Part shown: positions 1 to 7,400 of the stretch, in pieces
How the letters are laid out: each line of letters starts with the position of its first letter
Position numbering within the stretch: the first letter of the stretch is position 1
NCBI GenBank assembly: GCA_963607765.1
Contig: CAVDDT010000003.1
Coordinates: 1-64,000, forward strand
Reading direction: 5' to 3'
From: Colivicinus sp963607765
GTDB lineage: Bacteria > Bacillota_I > Bacilli_A > Erysipelotrichales > Erysipelotrichaceae
Length of the DNA: 64,000 nucleotides
Position numbers and translations under genes: made by a program
Notes under the pieces: model-generated
The model's database searches: none
Seen by the model: the letters and a program-made list of their open reading frames with translations, nothing else
Told to the model about the DNA's origin: nothing

Positions 1-3
1 CTT

Positions 4-30
4 AAAAGAACTATCATTGATAGTTCTTTT
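4..30 (-). terminator. Terminator after the MocR-type regulator
   Basis: A near-perfect inverted repeat (AAAAGAACTATCA and its complement) lies just past the stop of the minus-strand regulator. On the minus strand the second arm ends in TTTT. The first arm is also A-rich, so it may work in both directions. Confidence 0.7.
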
Positions 31-50
31 ATCTTAAATGTGTTATAGCA

Positions 51-1424
51 CTATATTGATTTTAATCCGTCAAATAATTCATTCAACAATTTGATAGCTA
101 AGTCTAAATTGTTTTGATCGATACTTGTATACTTAACCAATAGTGTATGAGTATCTTTTTTATTATGCATAAAATGAGATAAAGTATATATTTTCATTTT
201 TAATTCTTGTGCTATTTCTTCAGCCTTTAAATCGCTTATATCGTAGGGATATTCAATGAGTAGATGAAGTCCCATGTCTGCTTCACTAATTTTTAAATCA
301 GTTCTTTTATTTAACTCATTTAAAAGTTTTTCTCTTATGTCTCGATATTTTTTCTTTTTTCTATTAAGTAGTCTTTCGAAGGATCCATCAAAAATAAAAT
401 CAGCTAATATCAATTGGTCTAATACAGGCACTGAACACTTCATATTAGACATCTTATTTTCATATTGTTTTAATATTTTCTTTGGAAGCACCATATAAGC
501 AATTCTAAAAGAAGGGGCCAGTGTCATTGAAAATGTATTTAAATATATTACGTGGCCACTTTCATCAAGGCTGTAGAGTGGTGGGATTGGCTTTCCCTTA
601 AGTCTAAGCTCACTGTCATAATCATCTTCGATAATTATTGAATTGTTTTTAATCGCATAATTTAGTAGTTCATATCTTCTAGATATAGGCATGTTTATTC
701 CACTTGGATAGTGATGATTTGTGGAAACATGAACAATATTAGAAGCTATTTCATTTAGCTTGTCTATTCTTATTCCTTTTTCATCTAAAGGAACAAAATT
801 GTAATTTAATTGATTCTCATCGTATATATACGAAATACTTGTATGTCCTGGGTCTTCTAGGGCATATATCTCATTTCTACCAAAAAAATTGATTAATAGC
901 GAATATAAACTTTCACTCCCTGACGATATTATTATTTGGTCATCTGAAACATTTATTCCTAAATAATTATTTAAATGATTAGCTATGGCTCTTCTTAAAG
1001 AATCATGCCCTTTAAAGCTACATGGCAAAAGCAGTTCTTCTTTATTATTTGAGATTACTTTTCTAGCTATTTTGGCCCATGAAGAAAAAGGAAAAACATC
1101 TTTGCCACTGCTAGTACTTGTAAAATCAAACAAATACTTTTGAACATCATTATCTTTTTTTAAGGTAGTTTCTTTCTTTTCCCTATTGCCGGTAAATTCA
1201 ATGTCGCTTACATAGTATCCTTTTTTCTCAATTGAGTAGATATATCCTTCGGATAATAATTGATCGTATGCTTTTTCGACGGTTATTATTGAAACGTTTT
1301 TTCTTTTTGCTAATGTTCGCTTACTTGATAATTTTTCGTTAGCTTTAAGTTCACCTTTTTTAATCTTATCAACAAAGCTTTTATAGATATTTATGTATAA
1401 TATTTCTTCTTTTAATCTGGTCAT
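51..1424 (-). CDS. MocR/PdxR-type regulator (GntR winged helix plus aminotransferase-like domain)
   Basis: A 457-aa chimera: a GntR winged helix (about residues 5-75, ending in a KKGYYV wing) followed by a fold-type-I aminotransferase-like domain (about 100-457). MocR proteins bind DNA through the first domain and sense PLP or an amino compound through the second. I start it at ATG 1424 (MTRLKEE), where the GntR domain begins; an upstream in-frame ATG adds 30 unrelated residues. The motif that normally reads TFSKxLxPxxRxGY here reads TFSMTLAPSFRIAY, so the Lys that forms the Schiff base with PLP is Met300. It is divergent from an ECF S-component gene 76 bp away, which suggests control of vitamin uptake, possibly vitamin B6. 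The family call is firm; the ligand is unknown. Confidence 0.88.
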   Translation of the reverse strand: MTRLKEEILYINIYKSFVDKIKKGELKANEKLSSKRTLAKRKNVSIITVEKAYDQLLSEGYIYSIEKKGYYVSDIEFTGNREKKETTLKKDNDVQKYLFDFTSTSSGKDVFPFSSWAKIARKVISNNKEELLLPCSFKGHDSLRRAIANHLNNYLGINVSDDQIIISSGSESLYSLLINFFGRNEIYALEDPGHTSISYIYDENQLNYNFVPLDEKGIRIDKLNEIASNIVHVSTNHHYPSGINMPISRRYELLNYAIKNNSIIIEDDYDSELRLKGKPIPPLYSLDESGHVIYLNTFSMTLAPSFRIAYMVLPKKILKQYENKMSNMKCSVPVLDQLILADFIFDGSFERLLNRKKKKYRDIREKLLNELNKRTDLKISEADMGLHLLIEYPYDISDLKAEEIAQELKMKIYTLSHFMHNKKDTHTLLVKYTSIDQNNLDLAIKLLNELFDGLKSI

Positions 1425-1448
1425 ATAAAAATAGTTAAATCTGGTTAT
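1414..1448. promoter_or_regulatory. Direct repeats between divergent MocR and ECF-S genes
   Basis: AATCTGGTCAT (1414-1424) recurs as AATCTGGTTAT (1438-1448), 24 bp start to start. MocR/PdxR regulators usually bind direct repeats in such divergent spacers, so these are likely operator half-sites. One overlaps the regulator's own start codon, which fits autoregulation. Assignment by position and repeat only. Confidence 0.5.
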
Positions 1449-1500
1449 TTTAATATAGTCAACTGAATTATATACTATTTTTGTACTTGGGGGTATTAAT

Positions 1501-2091
1501 ATGAAAAATAACACGGTATTAAAATTATCAATTACAGCTTTAATGGCGGCATTATGTTATGTAGCTTTTACTTTCCTACAAATAAAGATTCCAACTCCTG
1601 TTGGCTATACATCATTTCATTTAGGCAATACATTTTGTGTTTTGGCAGCTCTATTATTAGGAGGAGTTCCTGGAGGTGTAGCTGGGGCAATAGGTATGGG
1701 AATTGGTGATTTGCTTGACCCTATTTATATCACGGTAGCACCAAAAACGATTATCTTAAAATTTGGCATTGGTGTTGTAACGGGCAGTGTTGCTCATAAA
1801 GCATTTAAAATTAAAAATAAGACAGGAAAAGAACTAAAGAAAGCAACTTTCTTATCTTGTGGTGCAGGCATGTTGTTTAATATTGTTGGTGAACCATTAT
1901 TCTCTTATTTGTACTATTTGATTATTTTAGGAAATAGTGAGAAGGCTATAACTTATTTAGCTGCTGCTAAGTTTGCCACAACAGCTATAAATGGCGTGTT
2001 GGCTATTATTATCGCATCTTTGCTTTATATAGCTATTTATCCTCGTTTAAAGAACAATGGCGTTCTTGAAAAAATTTCACCTAAATATTGA
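1501..2091 (+). CDS. ECF transporter substrate-binding (S) component
   Basis: A 196-aa integral membrane protein with about five or six hydrophobic segments. The N-terminal LSITALMAALCYVAF and the glycine-rich LLLGGVPGGVAGAIGMGIGDLLDP region are typical of ECF S components (PF12822 type). S components bind one vitamin and rely on a shared EcfA-EcfA'-EcfT module, which is encoded at 41718-44169. The start has a GGGGG Shine-Dalgarno 7 nt upstream. The divergent MocR regulator points to vitamin B6 (a PdxU-like role), but the regulator lacks the PLP lysine, so this is only inference; riboflavin, thiamine precursors or another vitamin are possible. Confidence 0.8.
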   Translation: MKNNTVLKLSITALMAALCYVAFTFLQIKIPTPVGYTSFHLGNTFCVLAALLLGGVPGGVAGAIGMGIGDLLDPIYITVAPKTIILKFGIGVVTGSVAHKAFKIKNKTGKELKKATFLSCGAGMLFNIVGEPLFSYLYYLIILGNSEKAITYLAAAKFATTAINGVLAIIIASLLYIAIYPRLKNNGVLEKISPKY

Positions 2092-2100
2092 CAGTCTTTG

Positions 2101-2128
2101 TTTACATTAATTTTTAAAGTGGTATAGT
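2101..2128 (+). promoter_or_regulatory. Promoter of the cysK operon
   Basis: TTTACA (2101-2106), a 16-nt spacer and TATAGT (2123-2128) preceded by TGG, an extended -10. Transcription should start near 2135, the A of the leader-peptide ATG, so the leader would be translated without a 5' untranslated region. Confidence 0.65.
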
Positions 2129-2134
2129 TAAGAC

Positions 2135-2191
2135 ATGAAAAGTTTAAGATTAAGAAATTGTTGTTGTTGCAAGGAGTATATGCATATATAA
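2135..2191 (+). CDS. Cysteine leader peptide upstream of cysK
   Basis: An 18-codon ORF reading MKSLRLRNCCCCKEYMHI then TAA. Four consecutive Cys codons (TGT TGT TGT TGC, 2159-2170) lie between a strong promoter and a terminator in front of cysteine synthase. Such a run is very unlikely by chance and is the signature of amino-acid attenuation: ribosomes pause at the Cys codons when charged Cys-tRNA is scarce. The -10 ends 6 nt before the ATG and there is no Shine-Dalgarno, so the mRNA is probably leaderless. Poly-Cys upstream ORFs are known before sulfur genes in mycobacteria; I know of none described in this group. Confidence 0.82.
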   Translation: MKSLRLRNCCCCKEYMHI

Positions 2192-2256
2192 CGATTTTCT
2201 TGTCGACTTTTTGATTGTGTAATATAAGGAATCTTCGATAAGAAGATTCCTTTTTT
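2166..2256 (+). promoter_or_regulatory. Transcription attenuator of cysK (competing hairpins)
   Basis: Three mutually exclusive pairings are visible. GUUGCAAG (2166-2173, including the last Cys codons) pairs with CUUGUCGAC (2199-2207, one bulged U). CUUGUCGA (2199-2206) pairs with UCGAUAAG (2235-2242) as antiterminator. AAGGAAUCUUC (2226-2236) pairs with GAAGAUUCCUU (2242-2252), followed by a U run to 2256, as terminator. A ribosome stalled on Cys codons covers the first strand, favouring the antiterminator and read-through. A ribosome reaching the stop at 2191 covers part of the second strand, favouring termination. Confidence 0.78.
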
Positions 2257-2272
2257 GTTTAAGGAGGAAAAT

Positions 2273-3199
2273 ATGAATATTAAACAAAACGTTAGTGAAC
2301 TTGTGGGTCATACACCACTTATTGAATTTAAAAAGTATGAAAAAGAAGAGAACATTAATGCGCATATTATTGGTAAGCTTGAGTATTTAAATCCGGCAGG
2401 CTCTATAAAAGATCGTATCGCAAAGGCCATCATTGATGACTATGAAGAAAAAGGATTACTAAAACAAGGCTCAACAATTATTGAGCCAACTAGTGGCAAT
2501 ACCGGTATTGGCCTTGCGATGATTTGTGCTAGTAGAGGATATAAATTAATTATCACGATGCCTGATACCATGTCTAAAGAAAGAATTTCTTTAATGAAGG
2601 CTTATGGCGCGGAAGTTATTTTAACCGAAGGAAAAAAGGGGATGAAAGGAGCCATTGAAAAGGCAAATGAATTAAATAAAGAAATACCTAATTCCTTAAT
2701 TGCTGGTCAATTTGAAAACATGGCTAATCCTAAAGCGCACTACAAAACAACTGGTCCCGAGATTTATGAAGATAGTGATGGCAAGGTAGATATTTTTGTG
2801 GCTGGAATTGGAACCGGTGGCACAATAAGTGGTACTGGCAAGTACTTAAAGGAAAAGATTAAAGATATTAAAATTGTTGGTGTTGAACCACTTGGTTCGC
2901 CAGTTTTGACAAAGGGTGTTAGTGGCTCCCACAAGATACAAGGAATTGGCGCTGGCTTTATCCCCAATACTCTAGATATTAACGTTTATGATGAGATTAT
3001 CACCGTTAGTAATGAAGATGCCTATAAAACTACTAAAGATATTGCAAGAAGCGAGGGAATTCTTGTTGGCATATCTAGCGGGGCTGCTATTTATGCGGCT
3101 AAGAAGCTATCTGAAATGGACGAAAACAAGGATAAGAATATTGTTGTAATTTTGCCTGATACTGGTAATAGATATTTATCCTTAGATTTATTTGATTAA
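2273..3199 (+). CDS. cysK: Cysteine synthase (O-acetylserine sulfhydrylase)
   Basis: A 308-aa fold-type-II PLP enzyme that makes cysteine from O-acetylserine and sulfide in the cytoplasm. Motifs: NPAGSIKDR with PLP lysine at 46, the substrate loop EPTSGNTGIG, phosphate loop GIGTGGTISGTG and GISSGAA near the end. Length matches CysK. ATG 2273 follows a strong AAGGAGG (2261-2267); an upstream in-frame TTG lies inside the terminator and is rejected. It is the first gene after the Cys attenuator and is followed at once by cysE, whose product it can bind through the CysE C terminus. Confidence 0.96.
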   Translation: MNIKQNVSELVGHTPLIEFKKYEKEENINAHIIGKLEYLNPAGSIKDRIAKAIIDDYEEKGLLKQGSTIIEPTSGNTGIGLAMICASRGYKLIITMPDTMSKERISLMKAYGAEVILTEGKKGMKGAIEKANELNKEIPNSLIAGQFENMANPKAHYKTTGPEIYEDSDGKVDIFVAGIGTGGTISGTGKYLKEKIKDIKIVGVEPLGSPVLTKGVSGSHKIQGIGAGFIPNTLDINVYDEIITVSNEDAYKTTKDIARSEGILVGISSGAAIYAAKKLSEMDENKDKNIVVILPDTGNRYLSLDLFD

Positions 3200-3200
3200 T

Positions 3201-3722
3201 ATGATATTTAGTGATATTAAAAGACAAGTAGAAAATATTAAGAAGAGTGATCCAGCAAGTAGGAGCACTCTTTCAATTATTTTGTTGTATCCAAGCATTC
3301 ATGCGATATTTGTTTATCGAATAGCTCATTTCTTTTATAAAATACACTTCTATTTTTTAGCTAGATTATTATCACAAATATCACGTTTTTTCACTGGCAT
3401 CGAAATTCATCCTGGGGCAACAATTGGCAAAGGCTTTTTCATTGACCATGGCATGGGTGTAGTGATTGGTGAAACAAGCGTTGTTGGTGATGATGTTAAA
3501 ATGTTTCATGGAGTAACGCTCGGCGGTGTTGGAAACCAAAAAGGAAAAAGACATCCTACGGTAGGCAATAATGTTACAATTGGTGCAGGCGCCAAAGTGC
3601 TCGGCAATATTCATATTGGCGAATATGCTAATATTGGTGCTAATGCGGTTGTTCTAAAAGATGTTCCGCCTTTTACAACGGTAGTTGGTGTCCCTGCTGA
3701 AATTAAGGAGAAAAGTAGATGA
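3201..3722 (+). CDS. cysE: Serine O-acetyltransferase
   Basis: A 173-aa short-type serine acetyltransferase that makes O-acetylserine for CysK. The N-terminal helical part (SDPASRSTLSIILLYP) is followed by left-handed beta-helix hexapeptide repeats: GIEIHPGATIGKGFFIDHGMGVVIGE, then GVTLGG and GANAVVLKDVP. The catalytic His is in the DHGMGVVIGE segment. The start (ATG 3201) lies 1 bp after the cysK stop; an in-frame TTG nine bases upstream is possible. Its stop overlaps the next gene's start (ATGA), so cysK-cysE-lipoprotein is one translationally coupled operon under cysteine control. Confidence 0.95.
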   Translation: MIFSDIKRQVENIKKSDPASRSTLSIILLYPSIHAIFVYRIAHFFYKIHFYFLARLLSQISRFFTGIEIHPGATIGKGFFIDHGMGVVIGETSVVGDDVKMFHGVTLGGVGNQKGKRHPTVGNNVTIGAGAKVLGNIHIGEYANIGANAVVLKDVPPFTTVVGVPAEIKEKSR

Positions 3723-4321
3723 AGAAATTTCTATTAATATTATTAAGCTTATTAATGCTGTTTGGCTGTTCTTCAAATAATCAAGAGGAAACAAGTGATA
3801 GTGAGGATAGTAGTGCTTGTGGAATTGATACTTGTGACGATGATGACAAGGCTGCCTATTTAGTTGCTCAAAATCAGATAAGCACTAGCGATGCTTTAAG
3901 TAAGTTTGAAAATAAAGAGGATTTTGTTTTGTATTTTTATTTTGATGCTTGTCCTTGGTGTAAGGAATTGGGGCCACTTTTAAGTGATTATTTAGAAGAA
4001 AAAAGTGATTTATTGAATATGACTTATGCAATAAATGTAAGATCTGATGGAAATAAGGAAAATGATATTCGCTACAAGAATGATGATGGTGAGTACAATG
4101 ATTCCAACTTTGAAGAAATCTATAATTTGGTTGCACGATATTTAGATGATGATGGTACTTTCTATGTTCCTACTTTGATTTTTGTAAAAGATGGTGAAGT
4201 CAAATATTTCCATACTGGCACTGTAGATGGCCATGATGCTACAGAAAGAGAAATGACTGATGATGAAAAGTCTTCTTTAACAAAGGAGTTAGCAGAGTAT
4301 TATTCCTTATATGGTGAATAA
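3719..4321 (+). CDS. Thioredoxin-fold lipoprotein with CPWC motif
   Basis: A 200-aa exported lipoprotein: basic start, hydrophobic segment and lipobox LFGC (Cys17), then an acidic Ser-rich linker. A thioredoxin-like domain follows, with FDACPWCKELGP (Cys78 and Cys81), a cis-Pro loop in YVPTLIFVKDG, and an acidic tail. CPWC suggests a membrane-anchored disulfide reductase or oxidase on the outer face. The linker adds two more cysteines (ACGIDTC). It overlaps cysE by 4 bp and so should be induced with cysteine synthesis, which hints at thiol homeostasis or cystine handling. Its partner is unknown. Confidence 0.8.
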   Translation: MKKFLLILLSLLMLFGCSSNNQEETSDSEDSSACGIDTCDDDDKAAYLVAQNQISTSDALSKFENKEDFVLYFYFDACPWCKELGPLLSDYLEEKSDLLNMTYAINVRSDGNKENDIRYKNDDGEYNDSNFEEIYNLVARYLDDDGTFYVPTLIFVKDGEVKYFHTGTVDGHDATEREMTDDEKSSLTKELAEYYSLYGE

Positions 4322-4339
4322 TGCTTGTATAATGATTGT

Positions 4340-5035
4340 ATGAAGATAAAAATTAATAAAACAAAAGATTTATATTATTTTGTACTAGTTGGGTTTATTA
4401 TTTCAATTATTTATTCTATTGTAATGATTACTCAAGCACCAAGCGAAGATGTTAACACGTTGACACGTCAAAAAAGTGATTATGTTTTAATGCTTCTTCA
4501 ATGTGTACTTGGCCTAATAGTTATGCACCTTCCTAATATTTTGTATAAGAGGTTTCATGTGACTATTCCTACTAATACAATTATTGCTTATTTAATATTT
4601 TTATATGCAGCGATAATACTTGGAGAGGTTAGATCGTTCTATTATCGTTTTCCACATTGGGATACTGTTTTACATGCTTTTTCAGCCGGTATGCTTGGTT
4701 CCCTTGGCTTTGATGTAGTTAATGTGCTAAATAAAAGCGATACTACTAACCTTGAATTATCACCATTTTTTGTAGCCTTATTTGCGTTTTGTTTTGCAAT
4801 AGCAATTGGTGTTTTATGGGAAATATATGAATTTTCTTTTGATGGCTTATTAAATTTGAACATGCAAAAGTTCAGATTGGAAGATGGTACTAATTTAATC
4901 GGAAGGGAAGCTCTTGTAGATACGATGGATGATTTAATTATTGATTGTATTGGTGCTTTTATCACTTCTACAATTGGCTATTTTGGCTTGGTTCATTATA
5001 AAAAGCTAGAGGAAACCAAGGAAGACAAAAAATGA
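4340..5035 (+). CDS. YjdF/DUF2238-like integral membrane protein
   Basis: About 231 aa with roughly six membrane helices and the motif HWDTVLHAFSAGMLGSLGFDVVN, then IGVLWEIYEFSFDG and a late DTMDDLIIDCIGAF. These conserved charged residues inside helices are typical of the YjdF/DUF2238 family, whose function is unknown. I place the start at ATG 4340: TATAAT (4328-4333) ends 6 nt upstream and no Shine-Dalgarno is present, so this may be a leaderless internal promoter. A TTG 15 nt upstream is the alternative. The stop overlaps the next start. Confidence 0.72.
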   Translation: MKIKINKTKDLYYFVLVGFIISIIYSIVMITQAPSEDVNTLTRQKSDYVLMLLQCVLGLIVMHLPNILYKRFHVTIPTNTIIAYLIFLYAAIILGEVRSFYYRFPHWDTVLHAFSAGMLGSLGFDVVNVLNKSDTTNLELSPFFVALFAFCFAIAIGVLWEIYEFSFDGLLNLNMQKFRLEDGTNLIGREALVDTMDDLIIDCIGAFITSTIGYFGLVHYKKLEETKEDKK

Positions 5036-5580
5036 AAAAACTTCTTTTTGTAGATTGCTGTATACGCGATAATTCTAGAACTAAAAAACTCGCTTCTTAT
5101 TATCTTAATACCAAAAAAGATTATGATATCAAAGGGGTTAAACTTACTTCTTTGAATATTAAACCGCTTGATGAGAACGCTATTATTCAAAGAGATGTTG
5201 ATATTAAAAATAATAATTTTTCCAAATATGAACAAGCGATTGATTTTGCAAATGTTGATGAAATTGTGATTGCAGCACCATATTGGGATATGTCTTTTCC
5301 TAGTTTGTTGAAAGTTTATTTTGAAAATATTTGTGTTAATGGAATTACTTTTGAGTATGATGAAAATGGAAAATTGGTAAAGAAAGTTAAGGCTAAAACA
5401 TTGACTTATATCGTTACTTCTGGTGGTCCTTTATCTAATAAATCTAGTTTATATAGCTATCTAAAAGAACTATGTGATTTATTTTCTATTCCTACTTTTA
5501 ATTTCTATTATGTGGATATGCTTGATGTTTATCCAAATGATGTTTGCGATCGTTTAATTGAAACGGCTAAGAAATTTTAA
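5032..5580 (+). CDS. FMN-dependent azoreductase/NAD(P)H oxidoreductase-like flavodoxin-fold protein
   Basis: 182 aa in the flavodoxin-like NAD(P)H dehydrogenase (quinone)/azoreductase family: an N-terminal strand (KKLLFVDCCIRDNSRT) forming the FMN phosphate loop, a central VIAAPYWDMSFPSLLKVYFENI motif and TYIVTSGGPLSN. These enzymes move two electrons from NAD(P)H to quinones, azo compounds or nitro compounds in the cytoplasm. Its start overlaps the previous stop (ATGA) and AAGGAAG lies 8 nt upstream, so it is cotranscribed with the membrane protein. The natural substrate cannot be told from sequence. Confidence 0.85.
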   Translation: MKKLLFVDCCIRDNSRTKKLASYYLNTKKDYDIKGVKLTSLNIKPLDENAIIQRDVDIKNNNFSKYEQAIDFANVDEIVIAAPYWDMSFPSLLKVYFENICVNGITFEYDENGKLVKKVKAKTLTYIVTSGGPLSNKSSLYSYLKELCDLFSIPTFNFYYVDMLDVYPNDVCDRLIETAKKF

Positions 5581-5587
5581 GTTTATC

Positions 5588-5616
5588 TTTACTTTTATGT
5601 CTTATTAAAGTAGAAT
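5588..5616 (+). promoter_or_regulatory. Promoter of tRNA-His
   Basis: TTTACT (5588-5593), a 17-nt spacer and TAGAAT (5611-5616) lie 13 nt before the mature tRNA 5' end. Confidence 0.5.
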
Positions 5617-5629
5617 AATAAGGCAATGT

Positions 5630-5707
5630 GGCGGTTGTGGTGAAGTTGGTTAACACACCAGATTGTGGCTCTGGCACTCGTGGGTTCGAGTCCCATCAAT
5701 CGCCCCA
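5630..5707 (+). tRNA. tRNA-His (GTG)
   Basis: Full cloverleaf: acceptor GCGGTTG pairs with CAATCGC, anticodon stem CCAGA/TCTGG encloses a loop with anticodon GTG, and the T arm is GTGGG-TTCGAGT-CCCAT. A G at 5630 faces C73, the G-1 typical of histidine tRNA. The CCA end (5705-5707) is encoded. A single-gene transcription unit. Confidence 0.97.
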
Positions 5708-5719
5708 AAGAAATAAATT

Positions 5720-5746
5720 AAGTCCCTAGATGGGACTTTTTATTTT
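5720..5746. terminator. Terminator after tRNA-His (shared with the convergent yolD-like gene)
   Basis: AAGTCCC-TAGAT-GGGACTT followed by TTTATTTTT. The hairpin overlaps the 3' end of the minus-strand gene, so it probably serves both directions. Confidence 0.8.
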
Positions 5747-6045
5747 TCAATTTGAATTTCGAATAGATTTTTGAAATTTATTTTTGTTTTAACAATTTGA
5801 ATAATTTTAGTATCTAAATTTAATTTAGATACTCTTCCTTCTTTTTTAAGATATTTGCCGCCATCATAATAAACAACACTTACATTCATTCCTATTTTAA
5901 CTTCTAAAATAGTCTTATTAAGTAGTTCATAATCTTCTTCTGATAAATATCTTTTTTCTACTTCGATAACTTCTTGTTTTTCAATTAATTCCTTATACCC
6001 TGTTAAGGCATCAAAAGGTTGAAATATATGTGCTCTATCTTGCAT
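5740..6045 (-). CDS. YolD-like protein
   Basis: A 101-aa small protein with the YolD-family arrangement: N-terminal DRAHIFQPFDALTGYKELIEK segment, then a small beta-rich domain ending in IQIVKTKINFKNLFEIQ. YolD proteins are routinely encoded next to Y-family polymerases in Bacillota and are thought to assist or restrain them, like UmuD in enterobacteria, but their mechanism is unknown. It overlaps the polymerase gene by 11 bp and is translated second, so expression is coupled. Confidence 0.8.
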   Translation of the reverse strand: MQDRAHIFQPFDALTGYKELIEKQEVIEVEKRYLSEEDYELLNKTILEVKIGMNVSVVYYDGGKYLKKEGRVSKLNLDTKIIQIVKTKINFKNLFEIQIEK

Positions 6046-7291
6046 TGTGACCTCCTATCAACTTGTTTCTTTGAATTGTTGTTGCCTTATCTAATAAGTT
6101 GTATCCTTTCACAACAGCATTTTTGCCATATTTTTGTTGTATAGAAATAAATGCATCCTGTATTCTTCTTTCTTCCTCAATCTTTTCTTGATCGACAAAA
6201 AGATTGTATTCTTCAAAATATTCGTCTTTTATATTTGAAAAGCTTATTCCTATTTTTCTTATTGGATAATTTTTATTGACTATTCTTTTGTATAAAGAAA
6301 CAAATTCGTTGGTTAATATTTTATTTGAATTAGTTGTATTATCTATTTTTTTTGAACCATTTACGGGATTTATAATATCTTTCGAATAACCAATATATAA
6401 AGAAATATGATTTGATACAACGCGTTTTTTACGCATATTTAAAGTATTTAATTCAACCATTTCTCTAAGCACCAAAAGGGCATCTTCATAGTTATAATCT
6501 TCAAACAATATTTGTGAATTAGATAAGGAATTTCCTTTAGGAATATACTCTTTGATGTCACTTATTGTTGTATCTTCCTTTCCCCAAGCATGGTCATACA
6601 AAATTCTTGAGTTTACGCCAAAAACTTTTTGCAAGATGTTTACATCATAGTGTGCTAAATCATATAAATCTCTAATCCCTAATCTATTTAATCTATTTGT
6701 GGTGCCTCTTCCTATCATCCAAAAATCGGTTAGGGGAACATGGTGCCACAAAGTTTGTTTAAAAATATCTTCATCTAAATAACCGATGTTGTCTTTTACA
6801 TGTTTAGCCGTAATATCCAAAGCTACTTTTGTTAAGAAAAGATTTGTGCCAATGCCTACAGTAGCAGTTATAGAAGTACTATCAAAGATATCTTTTAATA
6901 TTAATTTAGCCAATTCTTTAATTGGCAATTTGTAAAGTTTTAAGTAAGGTGTCGCATCAATAAAGCATTCATCGATTGAGTATACATAAATGTCTTCACT
7001 GCTTATATATTTGAGTATGATTTTATATATTCTTGCGGAATATTCCATATATAAAGACATCCTAGGCTTTGCGATAATGTATTCGATATCTTTTGGTATT
7101 TCAAAAAGTCGGCCTCTACTTTTCACACCTAAACTTTTAATAGCTGGAGTAGCGGCTAAAGTAATGGCACCTTGTCCTCTTGTTTTATCTGCAACAACTA
7201 AGTTTATTTTAAAAGGATCCAATCCTCTTTCTGCACATTCAACTGAAGCGTAGAAGGATTTAAGATCAATGCACATATATATCTTGTCCAT
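6035..7291 (-). CDS. Y-family (UmuC/DinB-type) translesion DNA polymerase
   Basis: 418 aa. The palm has the catalytic acidic residues in MCIDLKSFYASVE and VYSIDECFID, the finger motif SRGRLFEIPKDI, a helix-hairpin-helix (WMIGRGTTNRLNRLGIRDLYDLA) and the C-terminal little-finger domain. It is of the UvrX/YqjW subgroup, the error-prone DNA damage polymerases of Bacillota. The promoter (TTGTTT-N16-TATAAT) ends 6 nt before the ATG, with no Shine-Dalgarno. It is divergent from an S24 self-cleaving repressor and cotranscribed with a YolD-like gene, which together form an SOS-type mutagenesis cassette. Confidence 0.93.
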   Translation of the reverse strand: MDKIYMCIDLKSFYASVECAERGLDPFKINLVVADKTRGQGAITLAATPAIKSLGVKSRGRLFEIPKDIEYIIAKPRMSLYMEYSARIYKIILKYISSEDIYVYSIDECFIDATPYLKLYKLPIKELAKLILKDIFDSTSITATVGIGTNLFLTKVALDITAKHVKDNIGYLDEDIFKQTLWHHVPLTDFWMIGRGTTNRLNRLGIRDLYDLAHYDVNILQKVFGVNSRILYDHAWGKEDTTISDIKEYIPKGNSLSNSQILFEDYNYEDALLVLREMVELNTLNMRKKRVVSNHISLYIGYSKDIINPVNGSKKIDNTTNSNKILTNEFVSLYKRIVNKNYPIRKIGISFSNIKDEYFEEYNLFVDQEKIEEERRIQDAFISIQQKYGKNAVVKGYNLLDKATTIQRNKLIGGHNAR

Positions 7292-7297
7292 AGTTTT

Positions 7298-7325
7298 ATT
7301 ATATTTTCTCTATTTTCATAAACAA
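7298..7325 (-). promoter_or_regulatory. Promoter of the translesion polymerase gene
   Basis: On the minus strand TTGTTT, a 16-nt spacer and TATAAT end 6 nt before the ATG, so transcription should start at or next to the start codon. The divergent repressor promoter lies about 80 bp away in an AT-rich spacer; ATTAT-N4-ATAAT at 7380-7392 is a candidate operator. Confidence 0.6.
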
Positions 7326-7400
7326 GGTAGATTTGGGAATATTTTTAAGATATTTTAAATTTATTTTTTATAATTAACATTATTTTGATAATATTTAGAT

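Noticed and set aside
1425..1514. Longer start for the MocR regulator
   Set aside because: The 30 extra residues have no domain match and would cover the divergent promoter region; the GntR domain begins at 1424.
2129..2256. T-box or S-box riboswitch before cysK
   Set aside because: No AGGGUGGNACCGCG T-box sequence and no SAM core; the poly-Cys ORF and competing stems explain the leader better.
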